NCBI RefSeq assembly: GCF_020037475.1
Contig: NZ_JAIQDB010000010.1
Span: 20,888 to 84,887 of the forward strand
Length of the DNA: 64,000 bases
DNA from: Sutcliffiella deserti
GTDB taxonomy: Bacteria; Bacillota; Bacilli; Bacillales; Bacillaceae_I
Direction of reading: 5' to 3'
In this document: positions 56,005 through 64,000 of the stretch, one piece after another
Numbering within the stretch: position 1 is the first letter of the stretch
How the letters are laid out: each line of letters begins with the position of its first letter
Notes under the pieces: generated by a model
The model's input: the letters and a program-made list of their open reading frames with translations, nothing else
The model's database searches: none
What the model was told of the DNA's origin: nothing
Program-made: the position numbers and the translations under genes

Positions 56005-57200
56005 ACTCCCTGTTCCTTTTCGTTTCAGGTGATCGCTTTCCGCAGGGCGGTGCGGGAGTCAATCACCTACCACTCCAAAACACAGGGGAAAGAACTTTAT
56101 AGCAGAGGGCCTTTTTTTCTCAATAACTATGGAAGTTTTCACTTAAAATGCTCGGCTCAAACTAGGTTGGGGGCCGTTATAACTCCCTGTTCCTTTTCGT
56201 TCCAGATGTTCGCTTTCCGCGGGGCGGTGCGGGAGCCTCCTCGGCTTCGCCTGCGGGGTCTCCCGTCTACCGCTATCTCCCGCTGGAGTCGAACATCTTC
56301 CACTCCAATACACAGGGGAGAGGACTTTATAGTAGAGAGCCTTTTATTCTCTACAGGTTCGAATGTTTCACTGTTAAACCTAACCTGACAATAGGTTGGG
56401 TCCTTTTGAAACTCCCTGTTCCTCTCCCTTCTAGGTGCTCGCTTTCCGCGGGGCGGTGCGGGAGCCTCCTCGGCTTCGCCTGCGGGGTCTCCCGTCTACC
56501 GCTATCTCCCGCTGGAGTCGAACATCTTCCACTCCAATACACAGGGGAGAGGACTTTATAGTAGAGAGCCTTTTATTCTCTACAGGTTCGAATGTTTCAC
56601 TTTTAAACCTAACCTGACAATAGGTTGGGTCCTTTTGAAACTCCCTGTTCCTTTCCGTTCTAGGTGCTCGCTTTCCGCGGGGCGGTGCGGGAGCCGCCTC
56701 GGCGTCGCCTGCGGGGTCTCCCGTCTACCGCTATCTCCCGCTGGAGTCGAACATCTTCCACTCCAATACACAGGGGAGAGGACTTTATAGTAGAGAGCCT
56801 TTTATTCTCTACAGGTTCGAATGTTTCACTTTTAAACCTAACCTGACAATAGGTTGGGTCCTTTTGAAACTCCCTGTTCCTCTCCCTTCTAGGTGCTCGC
56901 TTTCCGCGGGGCGGTGCGGGAGCCTCCTCGGCTTCGCGATCTCCCGCTGGAGTCGAGCACCTGCCACTCCAATCCACAGGGGAGAGGACTTTATAGTAGA
57001 GAGCCTTTTATTCTCTACAGGTTCGAATGTTTCACTTTAAAACCTAACCTGACACTAGGTTGGGTCCTTTTGAAACTCCCTGGTCCTCTCCCTTCTAGGT
57101 GCTCGCTTTCCGCGGGGCGGTGCGGGAGCCTCCTCGGCTTCGCCTGCGGGGTCTCCCGTCTACCGCTATCTCCCGCCACCTGCCACTCCAATACACAGGA
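56005..57200 (-). repeat. Tandem array of six type I GC-rich repeats, 229-bp period
   Basis: ACTCCCTG marks unit starts at 56005, 56182, 56411, 56640, 56869 and 57075. Complete units are 229 bp. The first and fifth are shortened by internal deletions of about 52 and 23 bp. The array runs opposite to the one at 3.4 kb. Inner units are nearly identical. Periodic frames in it on both strands are not genes. Confidence 0.95.
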
Positions 57201-57289
57201 GGCAGCACTATATATGGTGACGTTGTCTACATTCCTATTGGTGGGAAGTGTTTATATTAAGCGCTGCACTAATAAAAGAGCACCATCTG

Positions 57290-57690
57290 ATTCAAGGACT
57301 CCCAGCTGTGGATCGGAACGAAAGGCGGAGACTCCTGCGGGAGGTAGTGCTTAGGGAAGACCCCGCAGGCGCTAGCCGAGGAGGCTTCCCAAGCGCCCCG
57401 CGGACGCGAAGCTTTTCGTGGAGAGGAACAGCGGTCTATTGCCAAACCCTTAATCCACTGGATAGAGCATTTCCACTTTAAAATTAGACTTTCCCAGCTT
57501 TCAAGAATCTGTAAAGAGCACCTATTGACTCCCTGTAGTCCCCAGCTGTGGATCGGAACGAAAGGCGGAGACTCCTGCGGGAGATATTGCTTTGGGAAGA
57601 CCCCGCAGGCGTTTAGCCGAGGAGGCTTCCCAAGCACCCCGCGGACGCGAAGCCTTTCGTGGAGAGGAACAGCGGTCTATTGCCAAACCC
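57290..57690 (+). repeat. Two type I repeat copies inverted relative to the adjoining array
   Basis: Copies begin CCCAGCTGTGGATCGGAACG near 57301 and 57541, 240 bp apart, in the same orientation and subtype as the 3.4-kb array. They face the six-unit array, forming a large inverted structure. Confidence 0.9.
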
Positions 57691-57695
57691 TCAAT

Positions 57696-57735
57696 ATAAA
57701 AACAAAAGCCACTACCGTAAAATAAGTAGTGGCCC
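57696..57735 (-). terminator. Terminator of the dynamin-like GTPase gene
   Basis: On the minus strand GCCACTAC pairs with GTAGTGGC around a 10-nt loop, then TTTTGTTTTT. Confidence 0.9.
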
Positions 57736-57741
57736 AGATGT

Positions 57742-60483
57742 TTACTGTATAGTCATATTCACATTATCCTCGCACACTTTAACCATAAACTCATACTGAA
57801 GCAACCTCACTTCAAATAGTTTCAATGGATCATAGTATTGTTCTGGATTGGCTTTCATTTGCTCAAGCTTTTCCTTCGCTTGCTGGATTGTTTGCTCTGT
57901 TTCAGCAACAGTATCATTCAGCTCATCGAATGTTGCTTGATAGAACATCGAAATATCTGACTTTAATGCTTTCTCAAACAGATCAAATTCCAAAAAGAAC
58001 TTGCTGATTACAGAGTCTGTCACATCATCAAATCTTTCATTTTCGATATATTTTTTGTATTGATTATAAAGCATATGATTATTGCTTTGGATGGAACCAA
58101 ACAAACGCCCAGCACTTTTGAGCAGGAATTGGGTGGTATTCGGGCGATTTAAAATGTTTTCCTTTTCCACATCTGCTCTACTCAGCATACGATTGATATC
58201 GCGACGCAGGTCTTCTATCACTTTAAAGTCGCACTCTAATCGCATACGATCCTCTTTGTAAAGCGCGTTAAATGATTCACTCATCTCTCTTAAATATTCC
58301 TGGCTCTCCCTTAGTTCCTGGTGGGAGACCTCCATCCATCCAAGCAGCTCTTGGCGATACTTCGGAAGCAGTTCATCATGCATGTACTCTCTTATTTTTT
58401 CATTCATCATTTTATTCAATTCAAGATGAAGATTGCTAAAATTACTATCTTCTTTAACATAACTCGAACAGCCTTTTAGAAGCTTCGGAATCATTTGTCT
58501 AACTTCCTGCTTTCTTTCTATCGTTATTGCCCTGTAGCCTTCTGTAATAGTACGGACCTTCTCCAGCTCTGTATCACGCAGGTGATGGATAAACCCATTT
58601 AGCCTTCCTAGTATATCCTCATGGAATGTCTCCGTGTTCACTAGGTTGTCTTCCATGGAAATTCTGCTATTAAGAAGCTCTGTTAATGTGGAACGGATGA
58701 GCTGTAACAGTTTGGATGTACGCCTCTCTTCCGTTGCTTTGCTTCGCAGATTGAAGCTTGTTTCCAAGAAGGTTGCCAGTCCTGGATGTTGCTTATTTGC
58801 GCCTCGGATGGAGGAGTAAGGATACACTCGTGCATCAGGAAAGAATTCATTAATTCTACCCTTGGTTTCCTCCAAAATTTGAGTTGCCTCTGCTTCATGA
58901 AATGCCGTATCCATCTTATTTATCAAGAAGTGGACCGGTACTTCCGGTGCACGTTCTTTTATTTTCACCAATATCTGAAGCTCTTCTTCAGTAAAAGGTG
59001 TGTTGGCATCCAACACGTATAATAATCCATCAGACAATGGAACAAAATTGAGAGTATCATTGTTTTCTATATACATAGCATCAAATTCTGATGTACTGAT
59101 AAGTGAGTAATGTTGTTCCTCTAATAAGGCAGACGGCCATTTCAATTCCAGTATGGACCCTTCCTGATGGTCTATAAGGTCATTAACTACCTTCGTGTCG
59201 TGATGAGAGATTTCCTTTATTTCCGCTATGTCTCCATCAGATCGAACAAATACTGGACAGGCTTCTTCTCCTAATATCTTCTCCCCTAAAAGGGAGTTGA
59301 GAAAAGAAGTCTTCCCGTTTTGAGCTGTTCCTGTTACCACAATGTGTTTTTGGTGTAAGTTCGTGAGTTGTGTGAACAGCCATTTCTTCTGATGACGAAC
59401 CTCGAGGTGATTGTTTTTTGCCCAGTCTATTAGAGTTTGGAACAGCTCCACCGTATAGCTGACTTGAAGATGATCGTTATCATAACGGAAGATACGATTT
59501 TCCGCATCGTAGAGCACATCTGCGGAAATTGCAGTCGTAAAAACTTCACTCCATGACATAATAGCAGCCGCGGCAAATAACGAATTCGATTGATTAGAGA
59601 TTTTCAGCCAATTGCTTAAAAGGTCCGGAACAATCGACTCTAACTCTCTTACTAAGTATTTACCATCAATCAGCTCCAGATAGGTAGCCTGATGCAAAGC
59701 TGCAGCTCGGTTCCAAGTGGCAGAAGTATTCTTTTCCACTGATAGGAAAACCGTGTTCGCCGTCTTTACCCAATTCAAGTACAGGGTGTGTTTTCGGTAG
59801 CTGTTCCACAGGGCAACTATCAGATCCTCAAATGTTTGCTGGTCCGTTTCAACTAGCACAACAAGAACTTCCTGAAAATAATCAGGAGAAAATACTCCTA
59901 TATGACGATTTTGCTCAATATACCACTTTAGCCGTTCAAACCATTCCGGTGATCTTGTGCGGATTGCTTCATTTACAGCAAGCTCCACTGCACTGTTCCA
60001 ATCTTCTTGTGCTTCAAAAAAGGCCTGAGCAGTTCGGGTCACATTAGGGTAATCCGGGTTGATTGAAATGGCTTTACGCAAGCTTCTGTACGCGTTTTCC
60101 AGCTTTCCACGTTCCACATACAGAGTGAACAATTGCATTGCTACTTCTATTCGCAGAATATGGTTATCGGTTTGAATTTCAGTGTAAATATCCTCTGCTT
60201 CCCCTGGCATATCCAATTCATAATATGCATCGGCGATATTTTTCTTAGCCCATGGCTCCAGTTCATTTTTGACATTTTCCCACTTAAAGATTGCACTTTC
60301 ATAATCTTTGACCCGGTAATAAACCTCACCTTGGGCAAAGCGAATGAAGGACATATCATATACTTCCTTTTTTTGTTCCGCTAAAAAAGCCTCTCCAAGT
60401 ATTTGAACAGGATGCTTTGTTTCCATATCTAGTATAAAAGTTTCATAATAATTCTTTTGAATTAATTTGTTTTCGGTTGTCAT
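57742..60483 (-). CDS. TPR/dynamin-like large GTPase
   Basis: A 913-residue protein. Residues 1-170 are tetratricopeptide-like (RFAQGEVYYRVKDYESAIFKW and LENAYRSLRKAISINPDYP), and a helical region runs to about 370. A dynamin-type GTPase domain has P-loop GTAQNGKTS (385-393), SDG switch-like residues and base-specificity motif NKMD (522-525). Beyond about 590 lie long amphipathic helices typical of dynamin stalks. No clear membrane helix is seen. The start at 60483 follows GTGGAGGG. An ATG six codons earlier is less likely. It lies downstream of the parMR-like pair, separated by a terminator. A link to that system is inference. Confidence 0.82.
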   Translation of the reverse strand: MTTENKLIQKNYYETFILDMETKHPVQILGEAFLAEQKKEVYDMSFIRFAQGEVYYRVKDYESAIFKWENVKNELEPWAKKNIADAYYELDMPGEAEDIYTEIQTDNHILRIEVAMQLFTLYVERGKLENAYRSLRKAISINPDYPNVTRTAQAFFEAQEDWNSAVELAVNEAIRTRSPEWFERLKWYIEQNRHIGVFSPDYFQEVLVVLVETDQQTFEDLIVALWNSYRKHTLYLNWVKTANTVFLSVEKNTSATWNRAAALHQATYLELIDGKYLVRELESIVPDLLSNWLKISNQSNSLFAAAAIMSWSEVFTTAISADVLYDAENRIFRYDNDHLQVSYTVELFQTLIDWAKNNHLEVRHQKKWLFTQLTNLHQKHIVVTGTAQNGKTSFLNSLLGEKILGEEACPVFVRSDGDIAEIKEISHHDTKVVNDLIDHQEGSILELKWPSALLEEQHYSLISTSEFDAMYIENNDTLNFVPLSDGLLYVLDANTPFTEEELQILVKIKERAPEVPVHFLINKMDTAFHEAEATQILEETKGRINEFFPDARVYPYSSIRGANKQHPGLATFLETSFNLRSKATEERRTSKLLQLIRSTLTELLNSRISMEDNLVNTETFHEDILGRLNGFIHHLRDTELEKVRTITEGYRAITIERKQEVRQMIPKLLKGCSSYVKEDSNFSNLHLELNKMMNEKIREYMHDELLPKYRQELLGWMEVSHQELRESQEYLREMSESFNALYKEDRMRLECDFKVIEDLRRDINRMLSRADVEKENILNRPNTTQFLLKSAGRLFGSIQSNNHMLYNQYKKYIENERFDDVTDSVISKFFLEFDLFEKALKSDISMFYQATFDELNDTVAETEQTIQQAKEKLEQMKANPEQYYDPLKLFEVRLLQYEFMVKVCEDNVNMTIQ

Positions 60484-60786
60484 TTTCCCTCCACCAATCA
60501 TTCACCTTATTTTTAAAGAGAAAAGTAATCTAATGATTCCTAGCAGCTTCGTCTCTTGTTAGAAATTTTCTATTATACTATATAGTTCGTACGACTTTGC
60601 ATTTTTAGGACCATACTATACTATACCCTTTTCATCTTGGATATAACTTGAGGATGAAAATATATTACAGGATCAGTAATTTACTTACATTTCATTGAAA
60701 ATATACTTGAATTTATACAATCAAAAGGCCGCTTCTCCAACACGGAGTAGCGGCCTTTTGGTTATTATCTCATGCTCTTTTCAGCT
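60484..60786. other. Intergenic region between parR-like and dynamin-like genes
   Basis: This 303-bp AT-rich region contains the parMR terminator. Further on is a TATAAT-type -10 near 60575 on the minus strand, without a clear -35, so the GTPase gene probably has its own promoter. Confidence 0.4.
60722..60760 (-). terminator. Terminator of the parM-parR-like pair
   Basis: CAAAAGGCCGCTTCTCC pairs with GGAGTAGCGGCCTTTTG (one internal mismatch) around a 5-nt loop, 27 bp past the parR-like stop. Confidence 0.92.
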
Positions 60787-61383
60787 TTATTTATTCATAT
60801 GTGCAAGAAAATCTCCCAGCAGCTTATCAACATCTTCCACTTCGGGTTCTTTTTTCTCTTCTTCACCAGCAGCGTGCTCTTGTAGGGCAGTATTCCAATC
60901 GAACGAATCTAGATCGTCGTCTGATATATGCTCTTTTACAGGAGTTTCTTGAACTTCTGCTAGAAATTCTTCTTTTGGTTGCACAGGACTTTGCCTTTCC
61001 TCTTCCTGCAAGTAGAGGGCTTGGTCAATGTCAACTGAGTTGCTATTCATCGCAGCCAACAGACTTGTTGCCCGAACCGGGTCTGAGAGCAATTGATGAA
61101 CAATACTCCCTAACAGAGCCTCTGAGTGCTGGTGCTTTAACCAATCTCGTTGACTTTTGGAAAGTGATTTCGGCAACGGAATGGAGATACTCTCTTTTTC
61201 ACGCGAATGAGAGCTTGTCACACCTTGCAGAACAAATTCGGCAATCTTGCTGGAAAAGTTCCTTCTTTCCGTTTCTTTTAACCGCTGCAAATGCTTTAAA
61301 AGATGGTCCGGCGTGTCAGCAGGGATACGGAAGGAGATTGCTTGTCCTCTTTTTATTTCATTAAGCGAACCGGTTTTCTTCAT
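60787..61383 (-). CDS. ParR-like DNA-binding adaptor (putative)
   Basis: A 198-residue protein directly after the ParM-like gene (13-bp gap). Its N-terminal 55 residues (QAISFRIPADTPDHLLKHLQ and ETERRNFSSKIAEFVLQGV) have the strand-helix-helix pattern of ribbon-helix-helix proteins such as ParR. The middle is charged. The acidic C-terminus ends in VDKLLGDFLAHMNK, a short amphipathic helix that could bind filament ends. Position and size fit the adaptor of an actin-type partition system. Direct family recognition is weak. Confidence 0.65.
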   Translation of the reverse strand: MKKTGSLNEIKRGQAISFRIPADTPDHLLKHLQRLKETERRNFSSKIAEFVLQGVTSSHSREKESISIPLPKSLSKSQRDWLKHQHSEALLGSIVHQLLSDPVRATSLLAAMNSNSVDIDQALYLQEEERQSPVQPKEEFLAEVQETPVKEHISDDDLDSFDWNTALQEHAAGEEEKKEPEVEDVDKLLGDFLAHMNK

Positions 61384-61396
61384 AGGATCACCTTAT

Positions 61397-62575
61397 CTAT
61401 GCTTTAACAGCTTTTTGGTCTTTCACGTCTGTTTCTTTGCTTGTTTTCTTTTTAAAGTCAGAAATCAACTTATAATAGGCATTCGCCATCATCCAGATGC
61501 TCTCTTTCTCGTCTTCAAAGAAATCAATGTTATAGCCATCCAAGTTATTGTTTAATGTTTTCAGATAATCTTTCAGAACTGTTGCTCCGCCTCCGACAAA
61601 ATAGCAGATCTCCGTTTGAGAGTTTTTCTGCCAAATGTTTCTTAATAGACGGTATTGTTTTTTGGCAAGGTCCAAGAGGATTCTATCTGTAATATCATGA
61701 ACACTCGTTCTGCTTCCGCGGACCATAATATGATTGCGGTCGTTTTTCTTCGTAATAATTTCCACGACATCGCGTCGGCTATCCAATTCTACGCCATGCT
61801 TGGAGCGGATTTCTTCTCTAATTTGCTCTAGAGCCTCAGAAACTCCAAGATTAAAACCTTGTGCCTTATCATCATCCACATTACGGTTTTTAATAACAGC
61901 GATATCTGTCGATAAACCACCGATATCTTGAATTAAAATACGCTTATCAATTAGTTCTTTGTTGATGATGTTCGCATTGTTATCTAATACTAGATTGATA
62001 AAAGCTGCAAATCCTTCAGGATAAACTTTCACTTCATCAAATTTAATATTTACTTTTAAACCTTGATATTTTGGAGTTATTAGAAACTCTACCTGATGGA
62101 CGGAGCCTAGTAGTTTAGAACGATAACCGGCATCTTTGCCTTCCTTCACTTCTCTTAAAGGCAAACCAGTTCCTAAAGTATAGTTGGCATCAATTACATT
62201 TTTATTTCGTTGAAAATGCTTTTCATTTCTTGCACTAACAGCATCCAGTGCCAGCGTTGCAAAAAGCATGATCAATGTTTGATCTTCCTCCGATTTACTG
62301 CTGCCTGGATCTAGTTCGGTTGCATTATTACTTTTAGTTGCTAGATTACCAATACGATAAATTGCATTATTATCTGCAAGGGCAGGGGAGTGCAGACGAA
62401 CATGAAGCCCATCTAATGGATCTTTACTATCAAGTTCTTCAATACCAATAACTGGTCTGTCCTCAATATCTCGTGCGATTACATTCGGAATATTTAATTC
62501 TGAGTCCAATTGACCGAAAATCGCTTTAATCGAATCATTTCCTACGTCAACTGCAGCTATTCTAGAGTATGTCAT
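61397..62575 (-). CDS. ParM/StbA family actin-like ATPase
   Basis: A 392-residue actin-fold ATPase. Phosphate-1 motif DVGNDSIKAIFG (10-21), phosphate-2 motif DIGGLSTDIAVI (217-228) and adenosine motif YFVGGGATVLKDYL (325-338) are all present, and the size fits bacterial actin-like proteins of the ParM/Alp group. These assemble filaments that push DNA apart. AAAGGAAG precedes the ATG. It is the first gene of a pair with the ParR-like gene and lies just downstream of an iteron block. No replication gene is nearby, so this is probably a chromosomal copy. Confidence 0.9.
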   Translation of the reverse strand: MTYSRIAAVDVGNDSIKAIFGQLDSELNIPNVIARDIEDRPVIGIEELDSKDPLDGLHVRLHSPALADNNAIYRIGNLATKSNNATELDPGSSKSEEDQTLIMLFATLALDAVSARNEKHFQRNKNVIDANYTLGTGLPLREVKEGKDAGYRSKLLGSVHQVEFLITPKYQGLKVNIKFDEVKVYPEGFAAFINLVLDNNANIINKELIDKRILIQDIGGLSTDIAVIKNRNVDDDKAQGFNLGVSEALEQIREEIRSKHGVELDSRRDVVEIITKKNDRNHIMVRGSRTSVHDITDRILLDLAKKQYRLLRNIWQKNSQTEICYFVGGGATVLKDYLKTLNNNLDGYNIDFFEDEKESIWMMANAYYKLISDFKKKTSKETDVKDQKAVKA

Positions 62576-62701
62576 ATGTTCATCTTCCTTTCTTATCCTT
62601 GTTCATTCTATTCTTGCCAGAAGTAGTAAATAAATCTAGTAAGTATACTCTAAGAGTACAGAACGCGAGTCTACTATTCAATCATTCTCTCAAAAAGTAA
62701 T

Positions 62702-62884
62702 CAAAGTGTAAAATTTGTATACAGCATCGTACACTTCCATCCTAATGTATACATATTTGTTTACAACAAATCTACAAGTGTAAACACGTTGATACAACAA
62801 CTTGTTTACGGTATCGTTTACACGTTTACAATATTGTTTACAAATGTATACAAAAACGTAAACCTGTAAACGAATAACGTAAAC
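62702..62884. promoter_or_regulatory. Iteron block, probable parC-like centromere and operator
   Basis: At least twelve octamers of the form YGTWWACR (TGTTTACA, TGTAAACA, TGTATACA and one-base variants) lie in 183 bp. Centres are near 62720, 62750, 62762, 62783, 62807, 62819, 62827, 62839, 62849, 62861, 62869 and 62882. Many neighbours are 8-13 bp apart, roughly one helical turn. The block precedes the ParM-like gene, as centromeres do in parMRC systems. Confidence 0.8.
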
Positions 62885-62963
62885 TTCTAAAATATGGTTC
62901 CCCTTCCCTCCCCATCAATAAATTAGACCACTTTTGACCGAGAAGGATAATGTAAAAATATAG

Positions 62964-63012
62964 AAAAAGGGGCCAGACCCCGTGGTAATTCCTACCACAG
63001 GGTCTGGCCCAC
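62964..63012 (-). terminator. Strong terminator of the HTH gene
   Basis: GGGGCCAGACCC and GTGGTA pair with TACCAC and GGGTCTGGCCC, leaving a very small loop. On the minus strand it ends in CCCCTTTTTC. Confidence 0.92.
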
Positions 63013-63062
63013 TCTTAGTTGTTCTTAAATTATATATTGGAGAAGTTGAAACTGGAAACCTT

Positions 63063-63260
63063 TCACTGTTCTTCCCAAAATAAATCATTCAAGGTTTTGG
63101 ATAGAGCCTTACAGATTGATAAGCATAGGCTAAGGCTGGGGTTGTATTTTCCTAGCTCAATTAAGCCGATTGTCTGCCTAGAGACACCTACCATTTTAGC
63201 AAGCTCTTCTTGGGATAGATCTTTTTCAACTCTGGCCATTTTCAGTTTAATATTTTTCAT
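63063..63260 (-). CDS. Cro/CI-type HTH transcriptional regulator
   Basis: A 65-residue protein that is essentially one helix-turn-helix domain: DLSQEELAKMVGVSRQTIGLIELGKYNPSLSL is the recognition region. The start at 63260 (MKNIKLKMARV) follows AAAAGGTG by about 7 bp. The longer frame was rejected because it runs into the upstream gene. It is encoded 4 bp after the membrane protein gene. Such pairs (short Xre regulator plus a small membrane protein) are common in Bacilli. A 44-bp palindrome upstream of the pair may be its operator. Confidence 0.88.
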   Translation of the reverse strand: MKNIKLKMARVEKDLSQEELAKMVGVSRQTIGLIELGKYNPSLSLCLSICKALSKTLNDLFWEEQ

Positions 63261-63264
63261 ACCT

Positions 63265-63792
63265 TCACCTTTTATCCTCTTCATCTTCTTGCAGCTCTTT
63301 GTTTACCACTCGATCACTATTCTTTTTGGCAGCTAAGAATGTCCCTCCAAATAATATCAGAAAAAATGGTAGGTAAATCAGTAAGGATACAAAGAAAACA
63401 GAAAAGAAAAAAGTGATGCTCTCCTGTGTGTTGTCTGCATAATTAATTGCACTCATTATTCCAAAAAAGAGTGCAATGGCGAAGCCGCCTACTAAAGCGC
63501 CCCAAACATTTTTCATTTTCATTGACGTTTTACTTTTTCGGTCATGCATCTCGACCTCATCCGTAAAAATTCCCAGGCTAGATGCTCGTGCCATGTAATA
63601 GATTCCTTGAGCAATCAAAATAATAACCTCTGTAGCAATATTGCTAATGTTAGTTCCATTAAAAAAAATTTTTACCCCGATGGAAACTATACAAATCACC
63701 AATACTAGCACATACATTTCGCGATAAACTTTATTCTGCATGTTAACCAATCTTTCATCAATCACTTTCCCTGTACCTCTAAATAAACCCAC
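63265..63792 (-). CDS. Small membrane protein paired with HTH regulator (DUF6773-like)
   Basis: A 175-residue protein with four predicted membrane segments (about 28-46, 53-68, 96-117 and 126-151). A basic HDRKSKTSMKMKN loop lies between the second and third, and the tail is acidic and Lys-rich. The GTG start follows AGGAGGAG. It is cotranscribed with the HTH gene. The family assignment is tentative and no function is known. Confidence 0.7.
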   Translation of the reverse strand: MGLFRGTGKVIDERLVNMQNKVYREMYVLVLVICIVSIGVKIFFNGTNISNIATEVIILIAQGIYYMARASSLGIFTDEVEMHDRKSKTSMKMKNVWGALVGGFAIALFFGIMSAINYADNTQESITFFFSVFFVSLLIYLPFFLILFGGTFLAAKKNSDRVVNKELQEDEEDKR

Positions 63793-63846
63793 TTAAATCT
63801 CCTCCTATATTTTACTTGTAAAAGTATCTATCTTTTATTATATATA

Positions 63847-63890
63847 ATACACGTCATTTTGCAATATATATATTGCAAAATGACGTGTAT
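63847..63890. promoter_or_regulatory. Perfect 44-bp palindrome
   Basis: Two perfect 22-bp arms meet with no loop at 63868/63869. The left arm begins ATACACGTCATTTTGC and the right arm ends GCAAAATGACGTGTAT. It lies about 55 bp upstream of the membrane-protein/HTH operon. It may be an operator or an AT-rich terminator (TTTTT follows on the plus strand). Confidence 0.7.
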
Positions 63891-63904
63891 ATTTTTAAAT
63901 TTAG

Positions 63905-64000
63905 GTTGTGTTAAACGCCTCTGTTGATTTTCGCAAAAGACGGGGCGGTGCTGGAGCCTTCACCTTTCGCTCCAATCATCGCTAGAATAGCGTTATTATC
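63905..64000 (-). repeat. Partial type II GC-rich repeat at the window edge
   Basis: CTGTTGATTTTCGCAAAAGA, then GGGGCGGTGCTGGAG and TTTCGCTCCAATCATCGCT. Relative to the 43.8-kb copy, the central part is deleted. Confidence 0.75.

Noticed and set aside
56005..57690. ORFs of 60-153 residues on both strands
   Set aside because: They are open only because of the GC-rich 229-bp repeat and differ only by repeat deletions.
1..64000. Prophage, integrative element or insertion sequence
   Set aside because: No integrase, transposase, terminase, attachment-site duplication or tRNA was seen. The partition-like locus alone is not enough to claim an integrated plasmid.

Overview
The window is chromosomal DNA from a spore-forming member of the Bacillaceae. 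The evidence is AGGAGG-type ribosome binding sites before nearly every gene, gerQ (spore germination), sigma-B-type promoters, and close relatives of Bacillus subtilis pta, hemQ, gerQ, ywdK, ywdI, ung, zwf, gndA, htpX, topB and yflT, several in B. subtilis ywd/ywf-like neighbourhoods. The genus cannot be fixed from the sequence alone. No rRNA, tRNA, transposase or prophage gene was seen.

Layout. 1-3 kb: pta (cut by the left edge) divergent from hemQ, then gerQ. 3.2-4.5 kb: one single and five tandem copies of a GC-rich intergenic repeat. 4.5-12.6 kb: ywdK, the 5-oxoprolinase operon pxpB-pxpA-pxpC, small genes, a CtaM-like membrane protein, a chemoreceptor, a bacterial voltage-gated sodium channel and ung. 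13-20 kb: oxidative pentose phosphate enzymes zwf and gndA, a cyclase-fold hydrolase, htpX with a divergent YkrK-type regulator, and envelope/stress genes. 20-36.6 kb: a large secreted M14 carboxypeptidase, a flavin reductase, BCCT and AtoE transporters, a sugar kinase with an EIIA-Glc protein, a nitrilase-family enzyme, a HAD phosphatase, an HD-GYP protein, a YjiH transporter, and a SAM-riboswitch-controlled pair (flavin monooxygenase plus ATP-grasp ligase). 37-47 kb: a lipoprotein, a two-P-loop ATPase, a DUF3231 protein, a V4R-STAS protein, topB, a PDZ/Lon-type protease and an ABC-F protein. 47.2-48.8 kb: thirty tandem copies of a 53-bp hairpin-forming repeat. 49-56 kb: a tryptophan-2,3-dioxygenase relative, a thioredoxin-reductase-fold protein, yflT, a class V aminotransferase, a TPR protein and an rRNA methyltransferase. 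56-57.7 kb: a second GC-rich repeat array. 57.7-63.8 kb: a TPR/dynamin-like GTPase, a ParR-like protein, a ParM-like actin, a dense block of GTTTACA-type iterons, and an HTH regulator with a membrane partner.

The most unusual system is at 57.7-62.9 kb. It has the layout of a plasmid-type partition locus (iteron centromere, actin-like ATPase, small DNA-binding adaptor) in a chromosomal setting, followed on the same strand by a large dynamin-like GTPase. The second striking theme is the load of intergenic tandem repeats: at least five sequence families, with periods of 21-22, 41, 53, 214 and 229 bp. Two separate arrays share the 53-bp period and related sequence.
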